DNA from: Rossellomorea marisflavi
GTDB taxonomy: Bacteria; Bacillota; Bacilli; Bacillales; Bacillaceae_B
Assembly (NCBI GenBank): GCA_003667865.1
Contig: CP033051.1
Coordinates: forward strand, 2,692,501-2,756,500
Direction of reading: 5' to 3'
Length of the DNA stretch: 64,000 nt
In this document: in pieces, positions 44,825 through 53,624 of the stretch
Layout: each line of letters starts with the position of its first letter
Position numbering within the stretch: position 1 is the first letter of the stretch
Program-made: the position numbers and the translations under genes
Notes under the pieces: model-generated
Database searches by the model: none
Told to the model about the DNA's origin: nothing
The model's input: only the letters and a program-made list of their open reading frames with translations

Positions 44825-45490
44825 ATGAAAATACTTGAATTGAACAACGATAATAAAAAATTACAGTACTTACGTAGTAAAGATCCCACCTTTTCTGAAC
44901 TAGTAGATACAATCGGTGATTTGGCTATTGTTATAGAAGATGATAGGTTTTCTACTCTTGTTAGATTTATTGTGGGGCAACTACTTGGAATCAAGGCAGC
45001 TATAACGATCAATAATAGACTAGGAGAAGTACTTAATAAAGATATATCTCCTGAAAATATACTTTGCGCCTCTACAGATGTTCTTAGAACTTCTGGAATT
45101 TCAAAACAAAAGGTCACTTATATTAAGGATCTTAGTGAGAAAACAATCTCCTCTGAGGTCGATTTATTAGAGATGGATAATTTAGATAACAATGAAGTAA
45201 TTAAACGTCTTACTAAAATAAAAGGTGTTGGAATATGGACTGCCGAGATGTTCTTAATATTTGCTCTAGGTAGGACGGATGTCCTACCACAAAGCGATGT
45301 AAGCATTCAAAGGGCTACTAAATGGCTTTACGGATATGATGGTAAAGTGAAGGGATTAAATGCGGTTCATCGAGAATCCGAAAAATGGGAGCCAGAATAC
45401 ACTATAGTGTGCTTTTATTTGTGGGAAGCTGTTAATAGGGGATTTGTTGATTCTTATTCAGGGCTCTCAGAATTAAATATTAAATTTTGA
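44825..45490 (+). CDS. AlkA-type HhH-GPD DNA glycosylase
   Basis: A 221-residue protein. Helix-hairpin-helix LTKIKGVGIWTAEMFLIFALG leads to the catalytic aspartate Asp158 (VLPQSDVSIQRA); no catalytic lysine is seen, so it should be monofunctional, removing alkylated or otherwise modified bases. It is shorter than host AlkA, lacking the N-terminal domain. It follows the endonuclease by 47 bases in the same direction. No clear ribosome binding site except AAGGG. Confidence 0.87.
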   Translation: MKILELNNDNKKLQYLRSKDPTFSELVDTIGDLAIVIEDDRFSTLVRFIVGQLLGIKAAITINNRLGEVLNKDISPENILCASTDVLRTSGISKQKVTYIKDLSEKTISSEVDLLEMDNLDNNEVIKRLTKIKGVGIWTAEMFLIFALGRTDVLPQSDVSIQRATKWLYGYDGKVKGLNAVHRESEKWEPEYTIVCFYLWEAVNRGFVDSYSGLSELNIKF

Positions 45491-45596
45491 AAATAACTGA
45501 ATATAACAACGGTCAAATCTATATTGCTTCATAATAACATACTTGGTTCAAATAGCTATATAGAATAGTGTAGCGATTTCAAGGGGAGGGATAGTT

Positions 45597-47165
45597 GTGA
45601 TTAGAGAATTAAATTCTTTTATTGGAGAAAGTGTTTCTATACTTGATTCTAGAAGAAATGAACTAGAGGAAGAAAGACAAATAATATATGATTTTATTAA
45701 AGAGAAAGTAATTGGGTCACTTTCCTCAAAAAATATCATAATACAGGGGAGGGTAAAGAGTTCAGATAGTTTAAGGGAGAAGGTCATTAGGAAGAACTAT
45801 TACCAAGAATATAATAGTAACCCCTCTAATTTCATTAATAAACTTCCAGATTTGATCGGGATAAGATTAGTGTGTTTACTAAATGATGATGAACAAGTTT
45901 TAGTTAATGATCTCAGGAAGTTATTTAATAAAAAATCAGAGGTTTTCAGTGGTTTTTATTGTATAGAAGAATCTGATGAATGTAACTTGTATATTGAATT
46001 TAAAGAGAAACCAGATTTACAAAAGAATAAAAATCCAATTTTTAAATTTAGTTGTAAATGGTTACATAATCAAAAAGAGTTTAATATTGAAATCCAAATA
46101 AAGTCTTTAATACATATGTTCTGGGGTGAATTAGAACATATGTTAATCTATAAGAATTATAACTACCTCTTAGATTCAAGTTTTTATGATAACATAATGA
46201 ATTCTACATACAAATTACTTAAGAATGTTGACAATCAATTGAGCGTAATACAGAATCACTTACAAACTAACGACCCTAGTAAGCAATTAAAGGAAGTAAA
46301 AGAAATGCTTGCTAAGATTCTCCATAAAAATATTCATAAAAAAATTGAGATATGCATGGATTGTAAAATAGATCTTAGAATGGTATATGATTCAATAATC
46401 CATATCCTTTTCTATGAGGAAGTAGACTCAAGGAATATATTTGAGAGAGCTAGTCAATACATCACTAAGTCTTTACAATTCGAAATAGTTGAAAGTGACT
46501 TAGAAATGAATGAGAAAAACCTTGTTATGCCAAGGCTTAATGGGCATGCTGATGGGATAAAAGAGTTATGCATTGCCTTAGATAAACTTATTAAAAGTGA
46601 GGATGTCTTCTGGAGAATATTTTACTGTATACTTTCTAAACTTGAGTCTAAGGCAGACTATACGGATGAATTAATTTATTTATCAGGAAGAATTGTCGAT
46701 TCGTATAGAAGGAAATATATAGAAGAAATTTCGATTGATGACTCTCAAGGCGCATCGTCTTACTTTATCAAATCAATAATAATTTCTATTGTTAGGTCTT
46801 TTGAATATATTGGTAAGGTAGAGTTTCTAGTTAGCCATGAGAACGTTGTAAGACTCACTAGTGATTTTATTCAAACGTATCAAGAAACAATTGAAGAGCT
46901 TTTACCTGAAGAAAGAAATATTGAAGTATTAAATTATATTACAGACATGTTATCTAGTTTGATAATTTTAGGTCAAGAAAATAATATCGAAGCCTCCTAT
47001 TTAATCAACATTAAAGAAAATATTATGAACGAAGAAATAAAATGGCAGCCAATTATATTTCACAAAGAGAAAATTGAAGATTTTGTAAATGGTGGACTCA
47101 TTGCACCAGAAATTATTTTTAAGGTACTACAAGGTGAAAGGTTAGGAGGGGAAAATAATGATTAG
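45597..47165 (+). CDS. RelA/SpoT-domain protein with long helical C-terminus
   Basis: A 522-residue protein. Residues about 45-185 resemble a (p)ppGpp-synthetase-type nucleotidyltransferase: Arg52 and Lys54 in GRVKSSDSLREK, Asp85 in LPDLIGIRLVC, Glu165 in FNIEIQIKSLIHMFWGELEHMLIYKN. The G-loop GYRSxH of ordinary alarmone synthetases is not recognisable. Toxic members of this superfamily modify tRNA or make altered alarmones. The C-terminal 300 residues are helical and unassigned. GTG start with GGGGAGGG. It overlaps the DGQHR gene by 8 bases. Confidence 0.8.
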   Translation: MIRELNSFIGESVSILDSRRNELEEERQIIYDFIKEKVIGSLSSKNIIIQGRVKSSDSLREKVIRKNYYQEYNSNPSNFINKLPDLIGIRLVCLLNDDEQVLVNDLRKLFNKKSEVFSGFYCIEESDECNLYIEFKEKPDLQKNKNPIFKFSCKWLHNQKEFNIEIQIKSLIHMFWGELEHMLIYKNYNYLLDSSFYDNIMNSTYKLLKNVDNQLSVIQNHLQTNDPSKQLKEVKEMLAKILHKNIHKKIEICMDCKIDLRMVYDSIIHILFYEEVDSRNIFERASQYITKSLQFEIVESDLEMNEKNLVMPRLNGHADGIKELCIALDKLIKSEDVFWRIFYCILSKLESKADYTDELIYLSGRIVDSYRRKYIEEISIDDSQGASSYFIKSIIISIVRSFEYIGKVEFLVSHENVVRLTSDFIQTYQETIEELLPEERNIEVLNYITDMLSSLIILGQENNIEASYLINIKENIMNEEIKWQPIIFHKEKIEDFVNGGLIAPEIIFKVLQGERLGGENND

Positions 47166-48255
47166 TAAACCCGCAATTAAATTTAGTCAATTTAATTTGA
47201 AAATGTATCTCCTAACTCTAACAGTTAAGGAATTAGTACAATATACTTTCGTAAATATTTTTAATTCTGAAACTGGAGAAGGATACCAAAGGCCGTTAGA
47301 TCCTAATCACTATAGAAAGATATCAAAGTACTTTATAAATGAAGATAATCCAATTCTGCCTCCAACTATTCTATCTGCTATTAATGAGGATAAGTGTGAG
47401 TATATAGATGGCTATCTAAAAATAAAAGATAGACTTAGATTAGTTGATGGGCAACATAGGATTGAAGGGTTTAAATATTTGCAAAAGGTAAATTATGAGC
47501 GTTATAAAGAACTTGAGAATATGGAGATACCAGTTACGGTGTTATCTATTAGCGAAAATGATGAATTATATGAGATAAATACTTTTATTGATATTAATAG
47601 TAAAGGTAAAAAAGTAAGTACTGACTTAGCAATAAGGCTTAGAGATTCACTGAGAGATAAAATTAAAATGTATAAGTCTAAGAAAGATCTAATTGAATCG
47701 ATTACAACCAAAACGGCTTTAATGTTAAATAATAAAGATAATCTTAGCCTATGGTACGATTCGATTAAAGTTAGTCCTGAAATAAAGGGGAAGATTATTA
47801 GTATCAATGCTTTTTGTCAATCATTAATACCAATAGTTGAAAATTTTCTGGAGAACCGTGATATTTCAATAGAAGATGTAGACAATGAAATGTTAAACTC
47901 TCTAGTACAAGAGACTTCTGAAATTGTTAATTTTATTTGGGATGTTATAGAAATTAAATGGGAGGATTGCTTCTCAAAATACGTTCCAAAATTCAAGAAA
48001 GAATATAATCTACAAAAGGGTACAGGTGCATATTCTATTCACCTATTAATGAGTGAATGTATTGATAGCTCTGAAGGAGATATTAATAAAGCTAAAGATC
48101 AGTTTGAAAAAATAATTAATGTCAGTGAAATAAGTAGTTCTGATTGGATAACTGGTGGTACTTTCAGTGGATTTAGCTCAAAGTCAGGTTTTAAGCAAAT
48201 TGTTTCAAGAATAAAAAATAATAAAGATGCTAATAAACAAGAAACAAATAAATAA
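47158..48255 (+). CDS. DGQHR-domain (DndB-like) protein
   Basis: A 365-residue protein with the eponymous motif at 97-101 in LRLVDGQHRIEGF, preceded by YQRPLDPNHYRKISKYF and followed by FIDINSKGKKVSTDLAIRLR, a pattern shared with DndB and ParB-like nucleases. DndB regulates DNA phosphorothioation, but no dndCDE genes are present. Its ATG lies within the end of the RelA-like gene with AGGAGGGG upstream, so the two are coupled and made together. Confidence 0.85.
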   Translation: MISKPAIKFSQFNLKMYLLTLTVKELVQYTFVNIFNSETGEGYQRPLDPNHYRKISKYFINEDNPILPPTILSAINEDKCEYIDGYLKIKDRLRLVDGQHRIEGFKYLQKVNYERYKELENMEIPVTVLSISENDELYEINTFIDINSKGKKVSTDLAIRLRDSLRDKIKMYKSKKDLIESITTKTALMLNNKDNLSLWYDSIKVSPEIKGKIISINAFCQSLIPIVENFLENRDISIEDVDNEMLNSLVQETSEIVNFIWDVIEIKWEDCFSKYVPKFKKEYNLQKGTGAYSIHLLMSECIDSSEGDINKAKDQFEKIINVSEISSSDWITGGTFSGFSSKSGFKQIVSRIKNNKDANKQETNK

Positions 48256-48275
48256 TCATTAAAGTAGACTTGTTT

Positions 48276-48313
48276 AAGTTGGATGATAGGGTGTTATATC
48301 ATCCAACTTTTTG
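48276..48313. terminator. Terminator after the DGQHR gene
   Basis: AAGTTGGATGAT/ATCATCCAACTT, 12-bp perfect stem, T5 tail. Confidence 0.88.
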
Positions 48314-48327
48314 CTGAATCTTAATTC

Positions 48328-49365
48328 TTAGATTGGCTTTAAATAGAGTTTAGAACATTCTTGTTTTTCAATGATACATACTTCACTAACAGTAATATAG
48401 GGAAGTTGATAAAAAGAATTTCCTATATGCTTATTCATAAAATTAAATTGATTGAACGATTTTTCAGAGGCTTTAAGTTTTATTGATGAGTTAAACTTAA
48501 ATGATTCTGCTTTACTAAGTACTATCCTGTAACCGTCTAAACCTTTAATTCTTCCAGTGCTTCCTTTCTGAGATCGTATTCGACTTCTAATCCCTAATGA
48601 TAAAAGTAGTTGTTGAATCTGGTTAATTAATTGGGGGTTAACAGAAAAACAACTTACTATACCATTGCTTTTCTGGATATGACCATCACCATCAAAAAAA
48701 GATGCTAGAAATAATATAATATTTTCTCTAGGTTGCTTAAATATTATTTCAGGAATTTCTTTCACATACACTGGCCCTGGTTTAAGACCAACGTTTAAAA
48801 GCTCTTTAATAACTAATTGTTTATCAGTTCTTAATGTTGTGTCGCTCCTACTAGGGTAACTCGCAAGTTGAGGTTTACATTGAAATTCCCTTTTGAAAGA
48901 ATTGTAGTAGATGTTAATAAGATTGCTACTTTTATTAAAATACCATGTTGCGTATCCACGCCCATTGACCCTACAACCAAAAGTACCATCAGCCAATAGG
49001 CTACCAATTAAAATAGTCATGTCACCAGAGATGGAGGGTTTTTCATTAAATAAATCATTGTCTAAATCAATATAAATCTTGTCTCGTAGCCTCATTTTAT
49101 CTAGATTCCTGTATATGATTGTTCCATCTTTCCAATTCTTCTTATTACTAAAAACTTTCAAAGGCATACAACCTGAACCGTAAAGTCTGTATCCTTCAGA
49201 TGTAACTATTTTATGCAAATCATTTAAATGTTCTTTCTTGTTACACAAAATAAACTTATCTCCATTGATATTTCTAAATTCGTCCCCTACCTTTAATTCA
49301 CCTACACTAACAATACCTTTATTTGTCCAAATAAGGTCGCTATTCATCATAGAATATGTAAACAT
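48328..49365 (-). CDS. Free-standing intein-like LAGLIDADG endonuclease
   Basis: A 345-residue protein. Two LAGLIDADG helices are at about 119-130 (LIGSLLADGTFG) and 219-230 (FLASFFDGDGHI), spanning a homing endonuclease. The N-terminal 70 residues look like a Hint domain start (SDLIWTNKGIVSVGELKVGDEF), but the splicing Cys1 is replaced by the start region and the block B histidine motif is degenerate (YGSGCMPL). The end (VSEVCIIEKQECSKLYLKPI) resembles truncated block F. It is thus an intein without exteins. GGAGGT precedes the ATG. Confidence 0.78.
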   Translation of the reverse strand: MFTYSMMNSDLIWTNKGIVSVGELKVGDEFRNINGDKFILCNKKEHLNDLHKIVTSEGYRLYGSGCMPLKVFSNKKNWKDGTIIYRNLDKMRLRDKIYIDLDNDLFNEKPSISGDMTILIGSLLADGTFGCRVNGRGYATWYFNKSSNLINIYYNSFKREFQCKPQLASYPSRSDTTLRTDKQLVIKELLNVGLKPGPVYVKEIPEIIFKQPRENIILFLASFFDGDGHIQKSNGIVSCFSVNPQLINQIQQLLLSLGIRSRIRSQKGSTGRIKGLDGYRIVLSKAESFKFNSSIKLKASEKSFNQFNFMNKHIGNSFYQLPYITVSEVCIIEKQECSKLYLKPI

Positions 49366-49436
49366 TTGTTACCTCCAATTAATTTTGTTAGCTTGTCATA
49401 CCAACAATTAGAGGTAGAAATTTAGATATATTACTT

Positions 49437-49456
49437 GGTGCCTAATCGGTGCCAAT
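49437..49456 (+). repeat. Paired GGTGCC motif, right arm-site candidate
   Basis: GGTGCC at 49437 and GGTGCCAAT at 49448, same 11-bp offset as the left pair at 36845. Confidence 0.55.
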
Positions 49457-49576
49457 CGATATATATGGTTTAACCTATTATATTTTAAATTGTGAAAAGG
49501 TTCCAAGATCCTTGAATTGCGGATAATAAAGGTTATACCTTATATATATTAAATCAGAAATAAGCATAAATACGCT

Positions 49577-49622
49577 TTGACAGGGTGGGGGTCGGGGGTT
49601 CGAATCCCTCATTGCTCATACC
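49577..49622 (+). repeat. Right attachment site
   Basis: An exact 46-bp copy of 36719-36764. It lacks the tRNA 5' half, so it is not a functional tRNA gene. Confidence 0.95.
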
Positions 49623-49630
49623 ATTTTTAT

Positions 49631-49673
49631 AAAAGCCAGTAGATACTCAACTTAGAGATCTACTGGCTTTTTT
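49631..49673 (+). terminator. Original terminator of tRNA-Val, displaced by the island
   Basis: AAAAGCCAGTAGAT/ATCTACTGGCTTTT, 14-bp perfect stem, followed by TT and an AT-rich tail. Confidence 0.9.
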
Positions 49674-49796
49674 AGTTTGGTACATAAAATGGTAACTGTC
49701 CTTTATGAGAATTTATCTTATTTATAACATGTTAGATTTGAATATTAAAATATATTGAAAATGAAATCACTGAGTGATAACTTTATGTATTAGAGT

Positions 49797-49812
49797 AACG
49801 TAAACGTTTACG
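49797..49812. promoter_or_regulatory. LacI-family operator upstream of the regulator
   Basis: ACGTAAACGTTTACGT, a perfect 16-bp palindrome with the CG centre typical of LacI/GalR operators, 15 bases before the regulator gene. The same core appears before the glucosidase gene. Confidence 0.85.
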
Positions 49813-49826
49813 TAAAGGAGGTAATG

Positions 49827-50828
49827 ATGAAAAATACAATAAAAGATGTTGCAAAACAAGCAAATGTATCAATTGCTACTGTTTCTAGAGTGTTAAATAA
49901 TGTAGGTGGGTACTCAGAAGAAACAAAAAATAGAGTGCTTCGGATTATTGATGAGATTGGATATCAACCCAATGCTGTAGCACGGGGATTAATTAAGAAA
50001 CGTACTCAAACGATTGGAGTGCTTGTCCCAGATATCTCTAGTATGCTGTCTTCAGAAATCCTAAGTGGTGTTGAAAGTGTTGCCCACAAAGAAAATTCAA
50101 GTGTCATCATTTGTCGCACTGAAGCTAATGGTATTAGAACGATGCGCTATCTTCAGCTCCTTAATGAAAAAAGGATTGATGGGATTATTTTTGTAAGTGA
50201 ATACTTAACTGCTGAATATTACAATGAAGTGAAAAAAATGAATATTCCAATCGTATTAGTTTCTACAGAATGCTTTGAGCATAAAATTCCTTATGTGAAA
50301 GTGGATGACCGTCAGGCAGCATTTCGCGCAACAGAGTATTTGATTGAGAATGGACATAAACAAATCTCTATGATTAGCGGACCAAAAGCAGATCCAATTG
50401 CCGGAAGACCCAGAATTGAAGGGTTTTTAGAGGCATTAAGACATTATTCCATATACGAAAACTACCGAATTGAACTAGCTGATGGATTTTCTTTCCTAGA
50501 TGGAGTAAATGCCTTTCATAAACTTATTAAGCGAGATCCTGCTGTATCAGCAATTTTCGCAGCAAGTGATGAAATGGCTGTTGGTGCTATATCAGCAGCA
50601 TATAATATGGGGTTGAATGTTCCAAAAGATATTTCAATTATAGGCTATGACAATACAAAAGTATCTGAAATGTGTATTCCACCTTTGACAACAGTTTCTC
50701 AACCGTTGTTTCAGATGGGGGAAGTTGCTTGCGAAATGCTATTCCAAATATTAGAGCATAACGACAGTGCAGAAAGTTGGATTATGCCTCATAATATCGT
50801 AGAAAGAAGTACAGTGAAGAAGATATAA
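49827..50828 (+). CDS. LacI/GalR-family transcription regulator
   Basis: A 333-residue repressor: helix-turn-helix TIKDVAKQANVSIATVSRVLNN with hinge helix, then a periplasmic-binding-like sugar domain (TIGVLVPDISSMLSSEILSGVE, VKVDDRQAAFRATEYLIENGHKQISMISG). Two matching operators, one at its own promoter and one before the alpha-glucosidase gene, indicate autoregulation and control of that gene. ATG 49827 is used for spacing to AAGGAGGT. Confidence 0.92.
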   Translation: MKNTIKDVAKQANVSIATVSRVLNNVGGYSEETKNRVLRIIDEIGYQPNAVARGLIKKRTQTIGVLVPDISSMLSSEILSGVESVAHKENSSVIICRTEANGIRTMRYLQLLNEKRIDGIIFVSEYLTAEYYNEVKKMNIPIVLVSTECFEHKIPYVKVDDRQAAFRATEYLIENGHKQISMISGPKADPIAGRPRIEGFLEALRHYSIYENYRIELADGFSFLDGVNAFHKLIKRDPAVSAIFAASDEMAVGAISAAYNMGLNVPKDISIIGYDNTKVSEMCIPPLTTVSQPLFQMGEVACEMLFQILEHNDSAESWIMPHNIVERSTVKKI

Positions 50829-50852
50829 ATATTCATAATTTTTTTAGTCTTT

Positions 50853-50868
50853 ACGTAAACGTTTACCT
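50853..50868. promoter_or_regulatory. LacI-family operator upstream of the alpha-glucosidase
   Basis: ACGTAAACGTTTACCT, 15 of 16 bases identical to the operator at 49797. Confidence 0.82.
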
Positions 50869-50957
50869 AGAATCTTATCAGAGTTTAAATATTTCTCTCC
50901 TGATCGGATTAGTGAAATTGCATGTGAAAAATAAAATACACATTAGGAGTGAGCGGA

Positions 50958-52640
50958 TTGGAAAAAGCATGGTGGAAAGAAAGTATCGTTTATCAAATAT
51001 ATCCAAGAAGCTTTAATGATAGTAACGGAGATGGAGTAGGAGACATCCCAGGAATTATAGAAAAGCTAGATTACTTAAAAGAACTAGGGATTGATGTCGT
51101 ATGGCTTTCTCCTGTTTATAAATCTCCAAATGATGATAATGGCTATGATATAAGTGATTACCAGAATATTATGGATGAATTTGGAACAATGAAAGATTGG
51201 GAAGATCTCCTAGCTGGTTTACATGAGCGTGGAATTAAATTAATCATGGACTTAGTTGTAAATCACTCTTCGGATGAACATAATTGGTTTTTGGAGTCGA
51301 GAAAATCAAAAGACAACAAGTATCGTGATTACTATATTTGGAGACCTGGCAAGGATGGACGCGAACCTTCAAACTGGGAATCAGTATTTAGTGGTTCTGC
51401 GTGGCAATATGATGAACAAACAGATGAGTATTTCTTACATTTATTTAGTAAAAAACAACCCGATTTGAATTGGGAAAATGAAACACTACGTCAAGAAGTC
51501 TATGACATGATGTCATGGTGGCTTGATAAAGGAATCGATGGTTTCCGTATGGATGTCATCAATTTCATTTCAAAAGTACCAGGTTTTCCAGATGCACCGA
51601 ATCCTGAAGGGAAAAAGTATGTATCAGGTGCAGAGTATTTTATGAATGGTCCTAAGATTCATGATTACCTTCATGAAATGCACAAAGAAGTTCTGTCAAA
51701 ATATGATGTGATGACAGTAGGAGAAATGCCAGGAGTTACAGTAGATGAGGGGATATTATATACAGATCCTAGTCGTGAAGAGCTAAATATGGTGTTTCAA
51801 TTTGAACACGTGGACCTTGACTCAGGTCCTGGAGGAAAATGGGATCTAAGGCCTTTAAAACTAAAGGATTTAAAAGATAACTTTACAAAATGGCAAAAAG
51901 GACTAGAAGGTACTGGTTGGAATAGCTTATACCTGAACAATCATGATCAGCCAAGAATGGTATCAAGGTTTGGTAACGATAAGGAATATCGAATTGAATC
52001 AGCAAAAATGCTAGCAACCTTCCTTCACACATTACAGGGAACTCCTTACATTTATCAAGGTGAAGAGTTAGGGATGACCAATGTTCGTTTCTCTTCGATA
52101 GAAGATTATAAAGATATCGAAACATTAAATATGTATAAAGAAAAAGTAGAAGAGAATGGCGAAGATGTTAATAAAGTCATGGAATCAATCTATGTCAAAG
52201 GAAGAGATAATGCTCGTACACCGATTCAATGGGACGATAGTGAGCATGCTGGTTTCACTACTGGAGAGCCATGGCTTCGTGTTAATCCAAACTATAAGGA
52301 AATTAATGCAAAAGCAGCGATGGAAGATGAGAACTCTGTTTTTCATTACTATAAGCACTTAATCCAATTGCGAAAGGAACAACCAATTCTTGTATATGGA
52401 AACTATGATGTATTGTTAGAAAATGATGAACAGATTTATGCTTATACAAGAACATATGGAGATGAAAAGCTTTTAGTTGTTTTGAACTTTTCAAGTGAAC
52501 ACCCAACATTTGAAATGCCTTCGCATATTACATTTACAAGTAAACAACTTATTGTTGGAAACTATGATGTAGATGAAGATGAATCAATAGATCGCTTCTC
52601 ACTACGCCCTTATGAGGCAAGAGTATACAAATTAAGCTAA
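50958..52640 (+). CDS. GH13 oligo-1,6-glucosidase / alpha-glucosidase
   Basis: A 560-residue cytosolic enzyme splitting isomaltose- or maltose-type oligosaccharides. Catalytic residues are Asp199 (GFRMDVINF), Glu256 (VGEMPG) and Asp330 (NNHDQPR). WWKESIVYQIYPRSFNDSNGDGVGDIPG is the usual start. TTG at 50958 is chosen, six bases after AGGAGTG; it yields the family start MEKAWWKE. Regulated by the adjacent LacI-type protein. No transporter genes are linked. Confidence 0.93.
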   Translation: MEKAWWKESIVYQIYPRSFNDSNGDGVGDIPGIIEKLDYLKELGIDVVWLSPVYKSPNDDNGYDISDYQNIMDEFGTMKDWEDLLAGLHERGIKLIMDLVVNHSSDEHNWFLESRKSKDNKYRDYYIWRPGKDGREPSNWESVFSGSAWQYDEQTDEYFLHLFSKKQPDLNWENETLRQEVYDMMSWWLDKGIDGFRMDVINFISKVPGFPDAPNPEGKKYVSGAEYFMNGPKIHDYLHEMHKEVLSKYDVMTVGEMPGVTVDEGILYTDPSREELNMVFQFEHVDLDSGPGGKWDLRPLKLKDLKDNFTKWQKGLEGTGWNSLYLNNHDQPRMVSRFGNDKEYRIESAKMLATFLHTLQGTPYIYQGEELGMTNVRFSSIEDYKDIETLNMYKEKVEENGEDVNKVMESIYVKGRDNARTPIQWDDSEHAGFTTGEPWLRVNPNYKEINAKAAMEDENSVFHYYKHLIQLRKEQPILVYGNYDVLLENDEQIYAYTRTYGDEKLLVVLNFSSEHPTFEMPSHITFTSKQLIVGNYDVDEDESIDRFSLRPYEARVYKLS

Positions 52641-52683
52641 AGAAAATGCTACCTTAGGATTTATCTAAGGTAGCATTTTCTTT
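52641..52683 (+). terminator. Terminator after the alpha-glucosidase
   Basis: AGAAAATGCTACCTTAG/CTAAGGTAGCATTTTCT, 17-bp perfect stem with a 7-nt loop. Confidence 0.92.
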
Positions 52684-52728
52684 GCACACTACACAGTCCA
52701 TAAATAACGGTGTATGGCGGTATTCCTA

Positions 52729-53319
52729 TTATTTTGCGAAGCGGTGGTTTCCAATTGAAATCGTAACCTCTCTTGATAAAATCCATGTGCTTTTCGCTGT
52801 TTTAGGATTATAAAAATATAATGACCCTTTCCCTTGACCTCTAAATGCAAGAGCTTCGTTTACGGCTTTTCTAGCCTCTGCATCCGCAGCTACATTAATA
52901 CTACCACTTTGAACTGGGGTAAATGCATAATGTCCGCTAGCTGAGCGTTGATAGACAACTCCACTTATTGTGTTTGGGAAATCAGGATGATCTAAACGGT
53001 TTAAAATAACAGTAGCAACAGCTACTTTACCAGCATAAGGCTCACCTTTTGCCTCAGCATGAACAAGCTTTGCCATTAACTCTTTATCAGCAGCAGTGAT
53101 TGTTGATGGAATTGTTAATGCTTCACCAGCATAGACAACTGAACTTGTACGATTATTTGCTTTTTGAAGGCTTAATACAGAAACTCCGTATTTTTTACCA
53201 ATACTCCAAAAAGAATCACCTTTTTGTACTGTATACGATGCAGCGTCTGCTACAGTTGGTAATGCCATGAACCCTAATGCCATCGTCATTGTAATTGCAA
53301 TCTTCTTTAGTTTTTTCAT
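52729..53319 (-). CDS. Secreted LysM-SleB/CwlJ cell wall hydrolase (YkvT-like)
   Basis: A 196-residue exported enzyme. A signal peptide ends around ADAAS (residue 28), one LysM follows (YTVQKGDSFWSIGKKYGVSV, about 29-72), then a hydrolase-2 domain (KLVHAEAKGEPYAGKVAVATVILNRL, YNPKTAKSTW) as in spore cortex lytic enzymes; the Glu of HAEAKGEP is the likely catalytic residue. GGAGG precedes the ATG. Confidence 0.9.
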   Translation of the reverse strand: MKKLKKIAITMTMALGFMALPTVADAASYTVQKGDSFWSIGKKYGVSVLSLQKANNRTSSVVYAGEALTIPSTITAADKELMAKLVHAEAKGEPYAGKVAVATVILNRLDHPDFPNTISGVVYQRSASGHYAFTPVQSGSINVAADAEARKAVNEALAFRGQGKGSLYFYNPKTAKSTWILSREVTISIGNHRFAK

Positions 53320-53624
53320 TTCATAACCTCCTAGTAGTCTCTCGCTCTACTAAAAAGGTTACTAGATGTAACATACTTATTCATCTACCAAAAAATTCTA
53401 TTACTCTTAAAAACCTCTCAAATCATAACAGACTCATAGCTTAAAAGTATTCTAGGAAAAAAAATCCTCAACACATAAAAAGAAAATCCCTCACATAAAA
53501 GGAAATTAAAGGACAGAATATAACAATCAATTTACAAAGTCGTGACACAAACTGGACTTGATAACAGTTTTTTTCTAAAAAATGGACAAGTTTGAAATTA
53601 TTATCTTGTATGGTTTTAAGCACA

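Larger units (their letters stand above)
36719..49622. mobile_element. Integrated genomic island (12.9 kb) in tRNA-Val
   Basis: Bounded by exact 46-bp direct repeats, the left one being the tRNA 3' half. A tyrosine integrase gene is next to the tRNA. Cargo is defence-like (Panacea pair, restriction-modification, glycosylase, RelA-like/DGQHR pair, LAGLIDADG endonuclease). It has no conjugation or capsid genes, so it is either a satellite or needs a helper. The island is visibly more AT-rich than the flanks. Confidence 0.93.
49366..49826. other. Right end of the island and start region of the lacI-type gene
   Basis: Contains the right arm-site pair (49437-49456), attR (49577-49622), the original tRNA terminator (49631-49673) and the LacI-type operator (49797-49812). 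No gene supported. Confidence 0.8.

Noticed and set aside
47158..48255. A full Dnd phosphorothioation system
   Set aside because: Only a DndB/DGQHR-like gene is present; no cysteine desulfurase, DndC, DndD or DndE genes lie in the window.
49577..49622. A second tRNA-Val
   Set aside because: Only the 3' half is present; upstream sequence does not form an acceptor or D-arm. It is the attachment site.
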